A stretch of DNA of 64,000 bases from Burkholderiales bacterium (GTDB lineage Bacteria; Pseudomonadota; Gammaproteobacteria; Burkholderiales; SG8-41), in the NCBI GenBank assembly GCA_019635015.1, contig JAHCAG010000008.1, positions 62,001 through 126,000 of the forward strand, written 5' to 3'. Position numbers and translations under genes: made by a program. Below, in pieces: positions 16,833-28,595 of the stretch. Under the pieces are notes generated by a model, which worked only from the letters and a program-made list of their open reading frames with translations, was not told where the DNA came from and did no database searches. Position 1 is the first letter of the stretch; every line of letters starts with the position of its first letter.

Positions 16833-18119
16833 CTAGACTCCCGCAAGCTTGGAGTTGGCCGCGGCCAGGCGGCCGACGAGAATGCGCAGGTAGGTGCGGT
16901 CGAAATTGAGGCGGCACAGTTCGGAAGCCCGCTCCAGCGCCTTGACGCTGATCTTGATCATGCGCACCCCGGTCGCCGCGACCACATCGGCCGAACGCAG
17001 GCTGCCCTGCTCGCCCAGATAGGCCATCTCGCCGACACATTCACCGGCCTTGAGCAGGCTCAGCAGCAGGCGGCGCTTGCGCAGCACGCGCGCCTCTCCC
17101 GAAACGATGATGCCGAAAAAGTCGCCGGGCTCTCCTTCGTTGATGATGACATCGTCCTTCGCGTAATCGACCCATTCCGAAAAGCGCAGTACCTCCCACA
17201 GCTCGACGTCGCCGAAGGTCTTGAAGAACGACAGCGTGCGCAGGATGTTGAATTTTTCGGTGTCCAGCACGCCATGTTTGGGCAGCGGCGAGCCGGACGC
17301 GATTGCGGCAAGGTCGTTGGCAAACTGCTCCCAGGTCATGTACCGCACCGTCTGGTCGCGCGCCATCGCGCGGCGAACCACCAGGTCGAGTTCGGTCGGC
17401 ACGTCGGTCCTGAACTCAGAGGGCAGCGGCGGATCGGCATTGAGGACCTGGTGCGCGAGGCCGGCGATGTTGTCCGCGGTGAACGGCAACCGCCCTGTGA
17501 GCATCTGGAACATCACCACGCCCAGCGCGTAGATGTCGGTCTGCAGGTTGGCCGGCTTGTTCATGTGCTGCTCCGGCGACATGTAGGCCGGGGTGCCGAT
17601 GCCGTCGACCACCGTGCGCTCCGTCATCAGCAGCGCCGCCGAACCGAAGTCGGTGACCTTGATGTCGGTATTGTCCTTGACCATGATGTTGGCCGGCTTG
17701 ATGTCGCGGTGGATCACGCCGAGCTGCGAGGCGAAATCAAGCGCCCTGGCGCACTTGTAGATGACCTCGATCACGTCGCCCAGTGCCAGCAGGTTGTCGG
17801 CGCGGGTGAATCGCTGCAGCGTGCCACCGGGCACATACTCCATCACGATGTAGGCATTGTCCTCGTCCGCCACCGCGTCGTAGATTTCGACGATGTGGGG
17901 ATGTATCAGCTTGCCTGCGAGCGAGGCCTCGGTCAGGAACAGGCGGTGCATCAACTGCCCCCGGTTCTCGTCCTTCAGCGCGGTCTGGGACACCAGCTTG
18001 ACCGCGACTTCCCGGTCATTGAAGGCATCGCGTGCCAGGAATACGGTGCTCGTGGCGCCGTCGCCTAGTTTCCTGACGACCTCGTACTTGCCGATCTTGT
18101 TGACGACCGTTTCAGCCAT
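16833..18119 (-). CDS. Ser/Thr protein kinase fused to a C-terminal cyclic-nucleotide-binding domain
   Basis: Residues 11-275 form a Hanks-type kinase: P-loop LGDGATSTVF (19-28), VAIK-type Lys41, helix-C Glu near 64, catalytic HRDIKPAN (137-144), DFG (157-159) and the activation segment ending AYMSPEQ. All catalytic residues are present. Residues about 300-428 form a CAP-type cyclic-nucleotide domain with a phosphate-binding cassette GECVGEMAYLGEQGSLRSADVVA, including the conserved Glu and Arg. There is no extracellular PASTA or membrane segment, so it is cytoplasmic. The eukaryotic PKA/PKG logic is here in one chain, regulatory domain last. Targets are unknown and no PP2C phosphatase is adjacent. 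It converges with the lipoprotein gene. Confidence 0.88.
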   Translation of the reverse strand: MAETVVNKIGKYEVVRKLGDGATSTVFLARDAFNDREVAVKLVSQTALKDENRGQLMHRLFLTEASLAGKLIHPHIVEIYDAVADEDNAYIVMEYVPGGTLQRFTRADNLLALGDVIEVIYKCARALDFASQLGVIHRDIKPANIMVKDNTDIKVTDFGSAALLMTERTVVDGIGTPAYMSPEQHMNKPANLQTDIYALGVVMFQMLTGRLPFTADNIAGLAHQVLNADPPLPSEFRTDVPTELDLVVRRAMARDQTVRYMTWEQFANDLAAIASGSPLPKHGVLDTEKFNILRTLSFFKTFGDVELWEVLRFSEWVDYAKDDVIINEGEPGDFFGIIVSGEARVLRKRRLLLSLLKAGECVGEMAYLGEQGSLRSADVVAATGVRMIKISVKALERASELCRLNFDRTYLRILVGRLAAANSKLAGV

Positions 18120-18278
18120 GGACTGCCGCCCCTGTCAGTGGTGTTCCGCGCATCAGGCGCAGTCCGGCGCGCGCTTGTGCAGCGCCAGCGCACGGCAGCC
18201 GTGATTTAAACCTGCCGCATCCCGAGCGTCAACCGGCCGATGCGCTAACATGCAGCGCATGCAGAAGACCGTGCACGC

Positions 18279-21902
<3,624 letters not shown>

Positions 21903-22027
21903 ACGGCACAACAACAATTACCGGAGGAGAAACGCCCTGCGCCGCCTGCCGCACTATTTGCCTGTGGACTGTCCGGCACTGCCGGCGCCCGGAATTACCC
22001 GGCCCGGCCTTTGCGCATGAATCGCGT

Positions 22028-22270
22028 TCAGGACTTTTCGCGCCGCTCCGCAGCTCCGGGATCGAGCCCCATCAGCCGCAGCGCCCAGGCCGACAGGAAA
22101 CCGATCACCAGCGGCCACCAGGCCTCGAACATCAGGGCCAGCGCCGCAGCTGTGGCATAGGTGATGGCCAGCAGCAGGGCGCCGGGATGACGCAGGCGCC
22201 ACCAGGTGAACAGCAGCGCCAGAGCGAGCAGGACGAAAATGACGGAAAACGTGTAGATGACAAAAATCAT
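22028..22270 (-). CDS. Small inner-membrane protein, 80 residues, unknown
   Basis: The predicted protein starts MIFVIYTFSVIFVLLALALLFTWW, then has two more hydrophobic segments (GALLLAITYATAAALALMFEA and WWPLVIGFLSAWALRLMGL) and ends in a charged tail, so it likely spans the membrane three times. Its start at 22270 lies 75 bp from the divergent MFS gene. A larger frame opens upstream at 22342 but would add a non-hydrophobic leader across the shared promoter. No family recognised. Confidence 0.6.
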   Translation of the reverse strand: MIFVIYTFSVIFVLLALALLFTWWRLRHPGALLLAITYATAAALALMFEAWWPLVIGFLSAWALRLMGLDPGAAERREKS

Positions 22271-22344
22271 TGCAGAACTTTCATGTCGGTCCGCCGATTT
22301 TATTTCATTCACGCCCGCCTGCGCATGAGAAGGCACCCGCAAAC

Positions 22345-23529
22345 TTGAAAACAGCCAATTCCCGACGCTCCCTGACCGCCTGCTGCGCGGCTCACACGCT
22401 GCACGACGGTCTCTCCGACCTTACCTACGTGCTGCTGCCGCTGCTGGCACAGACCTTCGGCCTGTCGCTGGCGCAGGTCGGCATGATCCGTGCCGCGCAC
22501 CGCGCGGCGATGGCCGCATTCCAGATCCCCGCAGGACTGGTCGCCGAACGTTTCGGCGAACGCAATCTGCTCGCCGCGGGCACCCTGCTTGCGGGCGCGG
22601 CCTTTGCCGCGCTCGGTGTTGTCTCCGGCTTCTGGATGATTCTCGTCGCGCTGTTTTTTGCCGGTGTCGGCTCCGCCGTGCAGCATCCATTGTGCTCGAC
22701 CATCATCTCCAACGCCTACCCCGAAACCGGCCGGCGCACGGCACTGGGCACCTACAACCTGTTCGGTGATGTCGGCAAATTCGCCTTCGGCGGATTGCTG
22801 AGCCTGCTGCTGATGGCGGGTTATTCCTGGCAGGGGCCGGTGACCCTCTACGGCATCGCCGGCATGCTGATCGCGGTCGTGATCTTTTTCCGGATCGCCG
22901 GCAGCATGCCGGCGCGTCCGGCAGCCGCCGCATCAGCATCGCGCCGCAGCGGCTGGGGCATCCGCAACCGGCGCGGATTCGCCGCACTGTGCCTGATCGA
23001 AATCGTCGACAGCAGCACACGGGTCGGTTTCCTGACGCTGATCGCCTTCCTGATGATCGACAAGGGACTCTCCACCGGCTGGGCCGCGCTGTCGGTGCCG
23101 CTGATACTCGTCGGCGGCATGGCCGGCAAGTTCGCCTGCGGGCTGCTTGCCGAACGCGTCGGCATCGTCCGCACCATCGTCATCACCGAAATCGCCACCG
23201 GTGCCGGCATTCTCTGCGCGGTTGCTCTGCCGGGTCTGGCGGCATTCCTGCTGCTGCCGGTGATCGGCGTCGTGCTGCAGGGAACATCGTCGGTGCTGTA
23301 TGCCACCACCGGCGACCTCGTCGAACAGGAGCGCCTGTCCCGCGCCTTCGGCCTGATCTACACCCTGGGCTCGGTCTGCGGCATCGCCGCGCCGCTGGGC
23401 TACGGACTCGCCGGCGACCATTTCGGCATCACCAGCGCCATCACGCTGATGGGGCTCGCGATTTTCCTGACGCTGCCCCTTTGCGTGATGCTGCGCCCGG
23501 CGATCAGCCCGGAACCGGTGCGGCTCTAG
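22345..23529 (+). CDS. MFS transporter
   Basis: About 394 residues with twelve predicted membrane segments. The early LSDLTYVLLPLLAQTFGLSLAQVGMIRAAHRAAMAAFQIPAGLVAERFGERN contains an MFS motif-A-like loop, and ETGRRTALGTYNLFGDVGKFAFGG lies between TM4 and TM5. It resembles fosmidomycin-resistance (Fsr)-type or YnfM-like exporters. No ATG fits; I place the start at TTG 22345, with GAGAAGG 11 nt upstream, so initiation may be weak. The frame stays open back to 22270. Substrate unknown. The divergent small membrane protein may share its promoter region. Confidence 0.75.
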   Translation: MKTANSRRSLTACCAAHTLHDGLSDLTYVLLPLLAQTFGLSLAQVGMIRAAHRAAMAAFQIPAGLVAERFGERNLLAAGTLLAGAAFAALGVVSGFWMILVALFFAGVGSAVQHPLCSTIISNAYPETGRRTALGTYNLFGDVGKFAFGGLLSLLLMAGYSWQGPVTLYGIAGMLIAVVIFFRIAGSMPARPAAAASASRRSGWGIRNRRGFAALCLIEIVDSSTRVGFLTLIAFLMIDKGLSTGWAALSVPLILVGGMAGKFACGLLAERVGIVRTIVITEIATGAGILCAVALPGLAAFLLLPVIGVVLQGTSSVLYATTGDLVEQERLSRAFGLIYTLGSVCGIAAPLGYGLAGDHFGITSAITLMGLAIFLTLPLCVMLRPAISPEPVRL

Positions 23530-23574
23530 GCAAGTCGGGCACCCTTGCGTTTTCTGCAGGCCTTGCCGACGTTG

Positions 23575-23620
23575 TTGACCGGACTGGATCCCTGATATAT
23601 ATTGAGAATCATTCTCATTC
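23575..23620 (+). promoter_or_regulatory. hemP promoter with overlapping Fur box
   Basis: A -35 TTGACC (23575-23580) and -10 TATATT (23598-23603) are 17 bp apart. ATTGAGAATCATTCTCATTC (23601-23620) is a strong Fur-box match, with GAGAATCATTCTC as a perfect palindrome. It overlaps the -10 and transcription start, so Fur with iron should block transcription. Placement upstream of hemP is the common betaproteobacterial arrangement. Confidence 0.85.
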
Positions 23621-23645
23621 GTATTCAACCGATCAGGTGATTCCA

Positions 23646-23846
23646 ATGTCCTCCCTGCCCCCGATCCAGACCGCCGATCTGCAAACCGCCAATCCGCCGC
23701 CCACCGGCAGCACCACATCCGATTCACCCCCGGAAATCAGCAGCCTGCGACTGCTCGGCGGTCAGGGCCTGTTGCGTATCGAACACCGGGGCGCCGTATA
23801 CACGCTGCGCGCCACCAGCAAGGGCGGACTGATCCTTACCAAATGA
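23646..23846 (+). CDS. hemP: Hemin uptake protein HemP
   Basis: A 66-residue protein. The C-terminal half SSLRLLGGQGLLRIEHRGAVYTLRATSKGGLILTK is the HemP domain (SxxLfgg..ll.i.H.G..Y.LR.T..gKLILTK), while the N-terminal half is a Pro/Thr/Ser-rich low-complexity arm. HemP is required for, or regulates, haem-uptake gene expression in Burkholderiales and is usually Fur-repressed; the Fur box and promoter just upstream agree. AGGTGA precedes ATG 23646. No bhu/hmu receptor or transporter follows here, so hemP is separated from its usual partners. Confidence 0.9.
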   Translation: MSSLPPIQTADLQTANPPPTGSTTSDSPPEISSLRLLGGQGLLRIEHRGAVYTLRATSKGGLILTK

Positions 23847-24202
23847 CGCCCGGGCCGCCGGGAAAGTCCCCTCGGCCCTTACCCCGCCAGCCCGCGGCTG
23901 CACCTGCGCGATCGCCAGCACCAACCGAAGCCCGGAGATCCGCAATGCCCGCAACCCGCAGCATCCCCAAACCCCACGCCGAACCGTCGCCCGTAATGAA
24001 CGGCACCGCTCATGCAGCCATCGTTCTCTCGCTGATGTCGCACCAGTTGCGCAAACCCTGTCCCCTGCTGATCCGCGCCATCGCCGGCCGGCTGGCCTGC
24101 CTGTCGCAGGCCTGTGGTGACGGCTCCGCAGAGGCTTTGCACAGGCTTGCCGATGTACTGCTGCCGCAGTGGCGGAACATCCCCTTCTCCGTCCGCAGCT
24201 GA
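23843..24202 (+). CDS. Hypothetical protein overlapping hemP, 119 residues
   Basis: The start overlaps the hemP stop (ATGA, 23843-23846), which suggests coupled translation under Fur control. The first 50 residues are Pro/Ala/Arg-rich and unstructured. The rest (VMNGTAHAAIVLSLMSHQLRKPCPLLIRAIAGRLACLSQAC...ALHRLADVLLPQWRNI) looks like a compact helical domain, and an internal Met starting MNGTAHAAIV could be the true start. No family recognised. The tight overlap and plausible helical domain support it; the biased N-terminus counsels caution. Confidence 0.45.
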   Translation: MTPGPPGKSPRPLPRQPAAAPARSPAPTEARRSAMPATRSIPKPHAEPSPVMNGTAHAAIVLSLMSHQLRKPCPLLIRAIAGRLACLSQACGDGSAEALHRLADVLLPQWRNIPFSVRS

Positions 24203-24211
24203 TTCTCCGGC

Positions 24212-24352
24212 ATGAAACGGGCAATGCCACCTGCGGCCTTCGGCGGCGCCATGGCCGCCCTTGCGGCAGCGGGACTGTTCTCGGCACTGATCGACGGCAC
24301 GCTGGGCTGGGAGTATCTGGTCCGCGAAATGTTGCGGCAGTTGGTTCCATAG
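24212..24352 (+). CDS. Possible small membrane protein, 46 residues
   Basis: Nine base pairs after the previous gene, ATG 24212 opens MKRAMPPAAFGGAMAALAAA followed by GLFSALIDGTLGWEYLVREMLRQLVP. It has one likely membrane helix after a basic N-terminus, then an amphipathic tail, a common small-protein layout. TCTCCGG before it is not a good ribosome site, so expression would rely on coupling. It could be the third member of a Fur-controlled hemP transcript; this is inference. Confidence 0.4.
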   Translation: MKRAMPPAAFGGAMAALAAAGLFSALIDGTLGWEYLVREMLRQLVP

Positions 24353-24426
24353 GGTGTCGCGACGGGTTTCCCCTCCGGTCTTTGCGGGCGATAATCCCCG
24401 CCTGAACATCAACCGGAAAAATCCGC

Positions 24427-25233
24427 ATGCTTGATCTCAATGGAAAAATCGCCTTTATCGGAGGCGCCGGCAGCATCGGTGCGGGCTGGGGCAACGGCAA
24501 GGCCACCGCGGTGCTGCTCGCGCGGCAGGGCGCGAAGGTCTTCGGCACTGACCGTGACCCCGCGGCGATGGACGAAACCCGGAAAATCATCAAGGGCGAG
24601 GGTGGCAGTTTCATCGCACATCCCTGCGACATGACCGATTCCGCTGCCGTGAAGGCTGCGGTCGATGCCTGCATCGCGAAATTCGGCCGCATCGACATCC
24701 TGGTCAACAATGTCGGCGGCTCGGCACCCGGCGACCCGGTCAGCATGGACGTCGAAGTCTGGGACCGCCAGCTCGACCATAACCTGAAAACCGCCTTCCT
24801 CGGCTGCAAACACGTGCTGCCCTTGATGGAAAAACAGGGTGGGGGCGCGATCGTCAACATCTCTTCGGTCGCCGGATTCGCCCACCAGGTCGACGGCCGT
24901 GTGCATGTGGCCTACAGCACCGCGAAGTCCGGCCTGCTCGGATTTACCCGCTCGACCGCCATCGCCTATGTGAAGAAAGGCATCCGCTGCAACCTGGTGG
25001 TCGTCGGCACCATGCACACGCCGCTGGTGGAGGAACGACTGATGAAACAACTGGGGCCCGACGCCGCGAAGGACCTTGTGGCCAAACGCCATGCCGCGGT
25101 GCCGATAGGACGCATGGGTGATGCCTGGGATACCGCGCACGCGGTGCTGTTCCTGGCGTCCGACGAGGCACGCTACATCACCGCAACCCACCTCGTCGTC
25201 GATGGCGGACTGACTGCGGCGCGTCCGGGCTGA
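24427..25233 (+). CDS. SDR-family NAD(P)-dependent oxidoreductase
   Basis: A 268-residue classical SDR. The cofactor loop IAFIGGAGSIGAGWGNGKATA is longer than the usual TGxxxGIG, a variant seen in a subgroup of bacterial SDRs. NNVGG, the catalytic Ser in IVNISSVAGFAH and the YxxxK pair in VAYSTAKSGLLGFTRS are present, and the C-terminus LASDEARYITATHLVVDGGLTA is typical. It should oxidise or reduce a hydroxyl/keto substrate that cannot be predicted. It stands between the hemP group and the TerB-like gene and appears monocistronic. Confidence 0.85.
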   Translation: MLDLNGKIAFIGGAGSIGAGWGNGKATAVLLARQGAKVFGTDRDPAAMDETRKIIKGEGGSFIAHPCDMTDSAAVKAAVDACIAKFGRIDILVNNVGGSAPGDPVSMDVEVWDRQLDHNLKTAFLGCKHVLPLMEKQGGGAIVNISSVAGFAHQVDGRVHVAYSTAKSGLLGFTRSTAIAYVKKGIRCNLVVVGTMHTPLVEERLMKQLGPDAAKDLVAKRHAAVPIGRMGDAWDTAHAVLFLASDEARYITATHLVVDGGLTAARPG

Positions 25234-25305
25234 GCGATTGCGCGGCGTGGAACTTGTGGCGCCGCGCATTGCCCAAAGCGCGATCCGTAACACGGGAAAC
25301 CTCAG

Positions 25306-26238
25306 ATGAACGAGCAGGAACGCAAGGCCGTACTGACCCTATGCCTTATGGCCGCATTCGTCGACGGCAGCAAACACGAACGCGAGCGTGCCGAAGTCAA
25401 AAACATCGCCGAGTCGCTCGCCGGCGAAGCATCAATCAACATCTCGGCACTCGTCCAGGACGTACTGCTGAAGCGCGCGTCCCTGCCCCGGTCTGCGGCA
25501 ATGCTGGTCACGCCGGAATCGCGCCAGCTCGCCTTCGAGATGGCGGTCTGCGTCTGCGATGCCGACGGCGCGCAATCACCGGCGGAGCGCGAATTTCTCG
25601 ATGCGCTGCGTGCCGCGCTGGGCCTCGATGCGGCGCAGGCCGGCAGCTTCAGCTCGCAGGCGGAATCCATCGCCAGCGCGCCGCTGGCGCCGGCCATCAC
25701 GGTTGCCGCCGCATCCACAATGACCCGCGCTGAGATGGACAAGGTCATTCTCAATGCCGCCATCCTCAACGGCGCGATCGAACTGCTGCCCGAATCGCTG
25801 GCCACCATGGCGATCATTCCGCTGCAGATGAAGCTGGTCTACCGCATCGGCAAGTCCCATGGCTACGAACTCGACCGCGGCCACATCAAGGATTTCCTCG
25901 CGACCGCGGGCGTCGGCCTGACCTCGCAGTACCTGGAGCAGGCGGGACGCAAGCTGCTCGGCGGCTTGCTGCGCAGCGTCGGCGGCGGCCTGCTCGGCGG
26001 CCTCGGCAAACAGGCTGTCAGCTCCGGCATGAGCTTCGCATCGACGTACGCCCTGGGCCATGTTGCGCGCCACTACTACGCCGGCGGCCGCACGCTGAGC
26101 ACACAGATGCTGCGTGATGCCTTCAACGACATGCTGGGCGAAGCGAAAAACCTGCAGGCACGTTACCTGCCGGAAATGCAGGCGCAGGCGCGCACGCTGG
26201 ATGCGGGGCGCCTGGCCAGTCTCGTGCAACAGGGTTGA
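25306..26238 (+). CDS. TerB-like/DUF697-type protein, 310 residues
   Basis: The N-terminal 115 residues (ERKAVLTLCLMAAFVDGSKHERERAEVKNIAESLAGE...AFEMAVCVCDADGAQSPAEREFLDALRAALGL) form a TerB-like helical domain with its acidic metal-site residues (DG-x-E, DADG-x-E). The second half (MDKVILNAAILNGAIELLPESLATMAIIPLQMKLVYRIGKSHGYELDRGHIKDFLATAGVG...GKQAVSSGMSFASTYALGHVARHYYAGGRTLS) matches the YcjF/DUF697 membrane-associated type. TerB-like domains are linked with tellurite resistance and envelope stress; the role here is unknown. ATG 25306 follows an unremarkable leader. Confidence 0.75.
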   Translation: MNEQERKAVLTLCLMAAFVDGSKHERERAEVKNIAESLAGEASINISALVQDVLLKRASLPRSAAMLVTPESRQLAFEMAVCVCDADGAQSPAEREFLDALRAALGLDAAQAGSFSSQAESIASAPLAPAITVAAASTMTRAEMDKVILNAAILNGAIELLPESLATMAIIPLQMKLVYRIGKSHGYELDRGHIKDFLATAGVGLTSQYLEQAGRKLLGGLLRSVGGGLLGGLGKQAVSSGMSFASTYALGHVARHYYAGGRTLSTQMLRDAFNDMLGEAKNLQARYLPEMQAQARTLDAGRLASLVQQG

Positions 26239-26283
26239 TACGCCCTGCCGGGTGTATTACAAATTATTGATTATAAACAACTT

Positions 26284-27474
26284 TTAAGCCACCCTCCGGG
26301 TGCTGCTGGAAACCAGCCCCGGCACCCGCGAAGCGCGCAGCAGCACCTGGCCCTCGAACATGCGGCGCTGGGTGCGGTAGAACGCGCCCTGCTCGGCATG
26401 CCAGCCGCCATCCTTGCGCTTCACTGTCGCCGCCACGGTCAGGATGCCCGAGGGCATGCCGATGCGGATCGGCGCCTCGACATCGCCGCCCTTGCGCAGC
26501 ACCTCGTTGACCACGCTCCCCTCGATGCGCGCGGCCACCGCCATGCACAGCGACACCGTCAGCGGCAATGCGCGATGCGTCTGGCCGTTGGAGATGACAC
26601 GACCGGTAAGATCGATATCCTTCGCCGAGATGTTTTCACCGGACAGCAGCCTGGCATCCTGCACCGGTGACACGAAACCGATAAAGGGAATCGATTTCTT
26701 TTTGGCGGCCTCTTCTGCATTCGCCGCGATGCCCATCGCCACCGAACCGGCAATGCGGATCGCCGACAGCTTCTGCATCACGGCGGCATCGGCATCCAGC
26801 TGTTCGGGCAGTTCGGTGCCGGCAAGCCCGATATCCTTCGCATTGATCCACACCGTCGCATTGGCGGCATCGACCAGGGATGCGCGGATTTTGCCGATGC
26901 CCGGCACATCCAGGACATCGACGGCATTGCCCGTGGGCAGCAGCTTGCCCGTGGTCGCACCGCCGGGATCGCGGAACTCCAGTTTCACCGGGGAGCCGGT
27001 GCCCGACACGCCGGGAATCGCCAGATCACCATCCACCGCAGCGAGGCCGTCATCCATGCTGAACAGCGCGTGAATGATTTTCTTGGTATTGGTGTTGTGG
27101 ATGCGCACCAGCGCCTCCCTGCCCGACACCCTGACCAGGCTCTCATCCACCGCGAATGGCCCCATCGCCGAGGACATGTTGCCGCAGTTCGCACCGTAGT
27201 CGACCTTGGCCTCCTTCACCTGCACCTGGGCAAAGGTGTAATCGATGTCGGCATCGGACCGTGTCGGCGGCCCGACCACGCAGACCTTGGACAGCGAGGA
27301 CACGCCGCCGCCCATGCCGTCGAGCTGACGGCCGTTGGGATCGGGACTGCCGATCGCGGCGAGAAAAATGTCGTCCCACAGCGCGCGGTCGGCAGGCAGG
27401 TCCTGCTGCTTGAACACCACGGCATTGCTGGTGCCGCCGCGCATGAACACGGCCGGTATCTTGAGCTGTTTCAC
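26284..27474 (-). CDS. PrpF-family isomerase/tautomerase
   Basis: A 396-residue protein of the PrpF family (diaminopimelate-epimerase-like fold). The start IPAVFMRGGTSNAVVFKQQDLP, GSPDPNGRQLDGMGGGVSSLSKV, and the catalytic-site segment VDYGANCGNMSSAMGPFAVDE, together with GIGKIRASLVDAANATVWI and RTQRRMFEGQVL, are characteristic. PrpF isomerises aconitates in the 2-methylcitrate pathway; close relatives tautomerise 4-oxalomesaconate in gallate/protocatechuate degradation. No prp or lig gene is adjacent. The divergent class II aldolase across a 218-bp gap could form a regulon, which would favour the oxalomesaconate-like role (inference). Confidence 0.88.
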   Translation of the reverse strand: MKQLKIPAVFMRGGTSNAVVFKQQDLPADRALWDDIFLAAIGSPDPNGRQLDGMGGGVSSLSKVCVVGPPTRSDADIDYTFAQVQVKEAKVDYGANCGNMSSAMGPFAVDESLVRVSGREALVRIHNTNTKKIIHALFSMDDGLAAVDGDLAIPGVSGTGSPVKLEFRDPGGATTGKLLPTGNAVDVLDVPGIGKIRASLVDAANATVWINAKDIGLAGTELPEQLDADAAVMQKLSAIRIAGSVAMGIAANAEEAAKKKSIPFIGFVSPVQDARLLSGENISAKDIDLTGRVISNGQTHRALPLTVSLCMAVAARIEGSVVNEVLRKGGDVEAPIRIGMPSGILTVAATVKRKDGGWHAEQGAFYRTQRRMFEGQVLLRASRVPGLVSSSTRRVA

Positions 27475-27692
27475 GGGAATCTCCAGTACGGTTTGACTGA
27501 CGGATGATTATAAGGAACGCCGGCGGTTCGCCGGAGCATCGAAATCTGTTCACGATATGGATTTATCAGAGCCTGCCGTGGCCGCATGAGTTGCGCCGCT
27601 TCTCCCGGCATGCCGGATTGCAGTATTCTAGCGCCTCTGACAGCCATGGCTGCGGCACGATCCGCGCCACCATCCGCACAGGAGTCCGTTAT

Positions 27693-28508
27693 ATGAAAAA
27701 ACGTGCAGCCCCCGCCAAACGTCGCCCCGCAACCCGCAAGCGCAGCACCCGTCCCGGACGCGCCGTCAATGCCGCCGAATGGCAGGCCCGCGTCGAACTC
27801 GCGGCCGCCTACCGCCTGACCGCAATGATGGGCTGGACCGACATGCTCGGGACCCACATCTCCTGCCGTGTACCCGGCCGGCATGACCAGTTCCTGATCA
27901 ATCCCTACGGTCTGCTGTTCGAGGAGATGACGGCATCCGACCTGATCAAATGCGATGTCGAAGGCCGCAAGCTGTCGGACTCGCCGTACGAGGTCAACTC
28001 CGCCGGCTTCACCATCCACAGTGCCGTGCACATGAACTGCCCGGGAGCCGATGCAGTGATGCATTGTCACACCCAGTACGGTGTGGCCGTAGCTTCGCAG
28101 AAACAGGGCCTGCTGCCGCTGACCCAGATGTCACTGACCGCACTGTCGCAGGTGCGCTACCACGACTTTGAAGGCGTTGCCGAAGACCACAACGAACGCG
28201 AACGGCTGGTGCGCGACCTCGGCGACGGCAGCATGCTGATCCTGCGCAACCACGGCACGCTGACCGTGGGCCGCAGTGTCGGCGAAATGTTCGCGCGCAT
28301 GTACCGGCTCGAGCGCGCCTGCAAGATGCAGATCACCGCCATGACCGGTGGCGCCGAACTGAACCACCTGCCCGGCGAAATCGTCAAGCATACGATCGAC
28401 CAGGGCAATTTCATCTACGGCGAGAACGGCCGCGGTGCCGGCGGCAAGCTGATGTGGTCGGCGCTGATGCGCAAACTCGACCGGGAATGCCCCGGCTACG
28501 CCTCCTGA
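27693..28508 (+). CDS. Class II aldolase/adducin-family protein
   Basis: A 271-residue protein whose first 25 residues are a basic Lys/Arg/Ala arm (MKKRAAPAKRRPATRKRSTR), followed by the class II aldolase domain: WTDMLGTHISCRVPGRHDQFLINPYGLLFEEMTASDLIKCD, the zinc ligands in AVMHCHTQYGVAVA and LILRNHGTLTVG. It resembles the adducin-like subgroup often next to hydroxyacid or aromatic catabolic genes, rather than OtnC. The basic arm is unusual and may bind nucleic acid or be a disordered leader. AGGAG lies 8 nt before ATG 27693. A strong terminator follows. Confidence 0.85.
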   Translation: MKKRAAPAKRRPATRKRSTRPGRAVNAAEWQARVELAAAYRLTAMMGWTDMLGTHISCRVPGRHDQFLINPYGLLFEEMTASDLIKCDVEGRKLSDSPYEVNSAGFTIHSAVHMNCPGADAVMHCHTQYGVAVASQKQGLLPLTQMSLTALSQVRYHDFEGVAEDHNERERLVRDLGDGSMLILRNHGTLTVGRSVGEMFARMYRLERACKMQITAMTGGAELNHLPGEIVKHTIDQGNFIYGENGRGAGGKLMWSALMRKLDRECPGYAS

Positions 28509-28527
28509 TTCGCCTTCATCTGCCTGC

Positions 28528-28570
28528 GGGGCGCCCCGGCCTTGACGGGCGGCGGCGCCCCTGTTTTTTT
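28528..28570 (+). terminator. Rho-independent terminator after the class II aldolase gene
   Basis: GGGGCGCC (28528-28535) pairs with GGCGCCCC (28554-28561), followed by TGTTTTTTT. It lies 20 bp after the stop codon and separates this gene from the downstream MFS gene. Confidence 0.85.
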
Positions 28571-28595
28571 GGCGATTCTTTCTGAAAGTTCCGAC

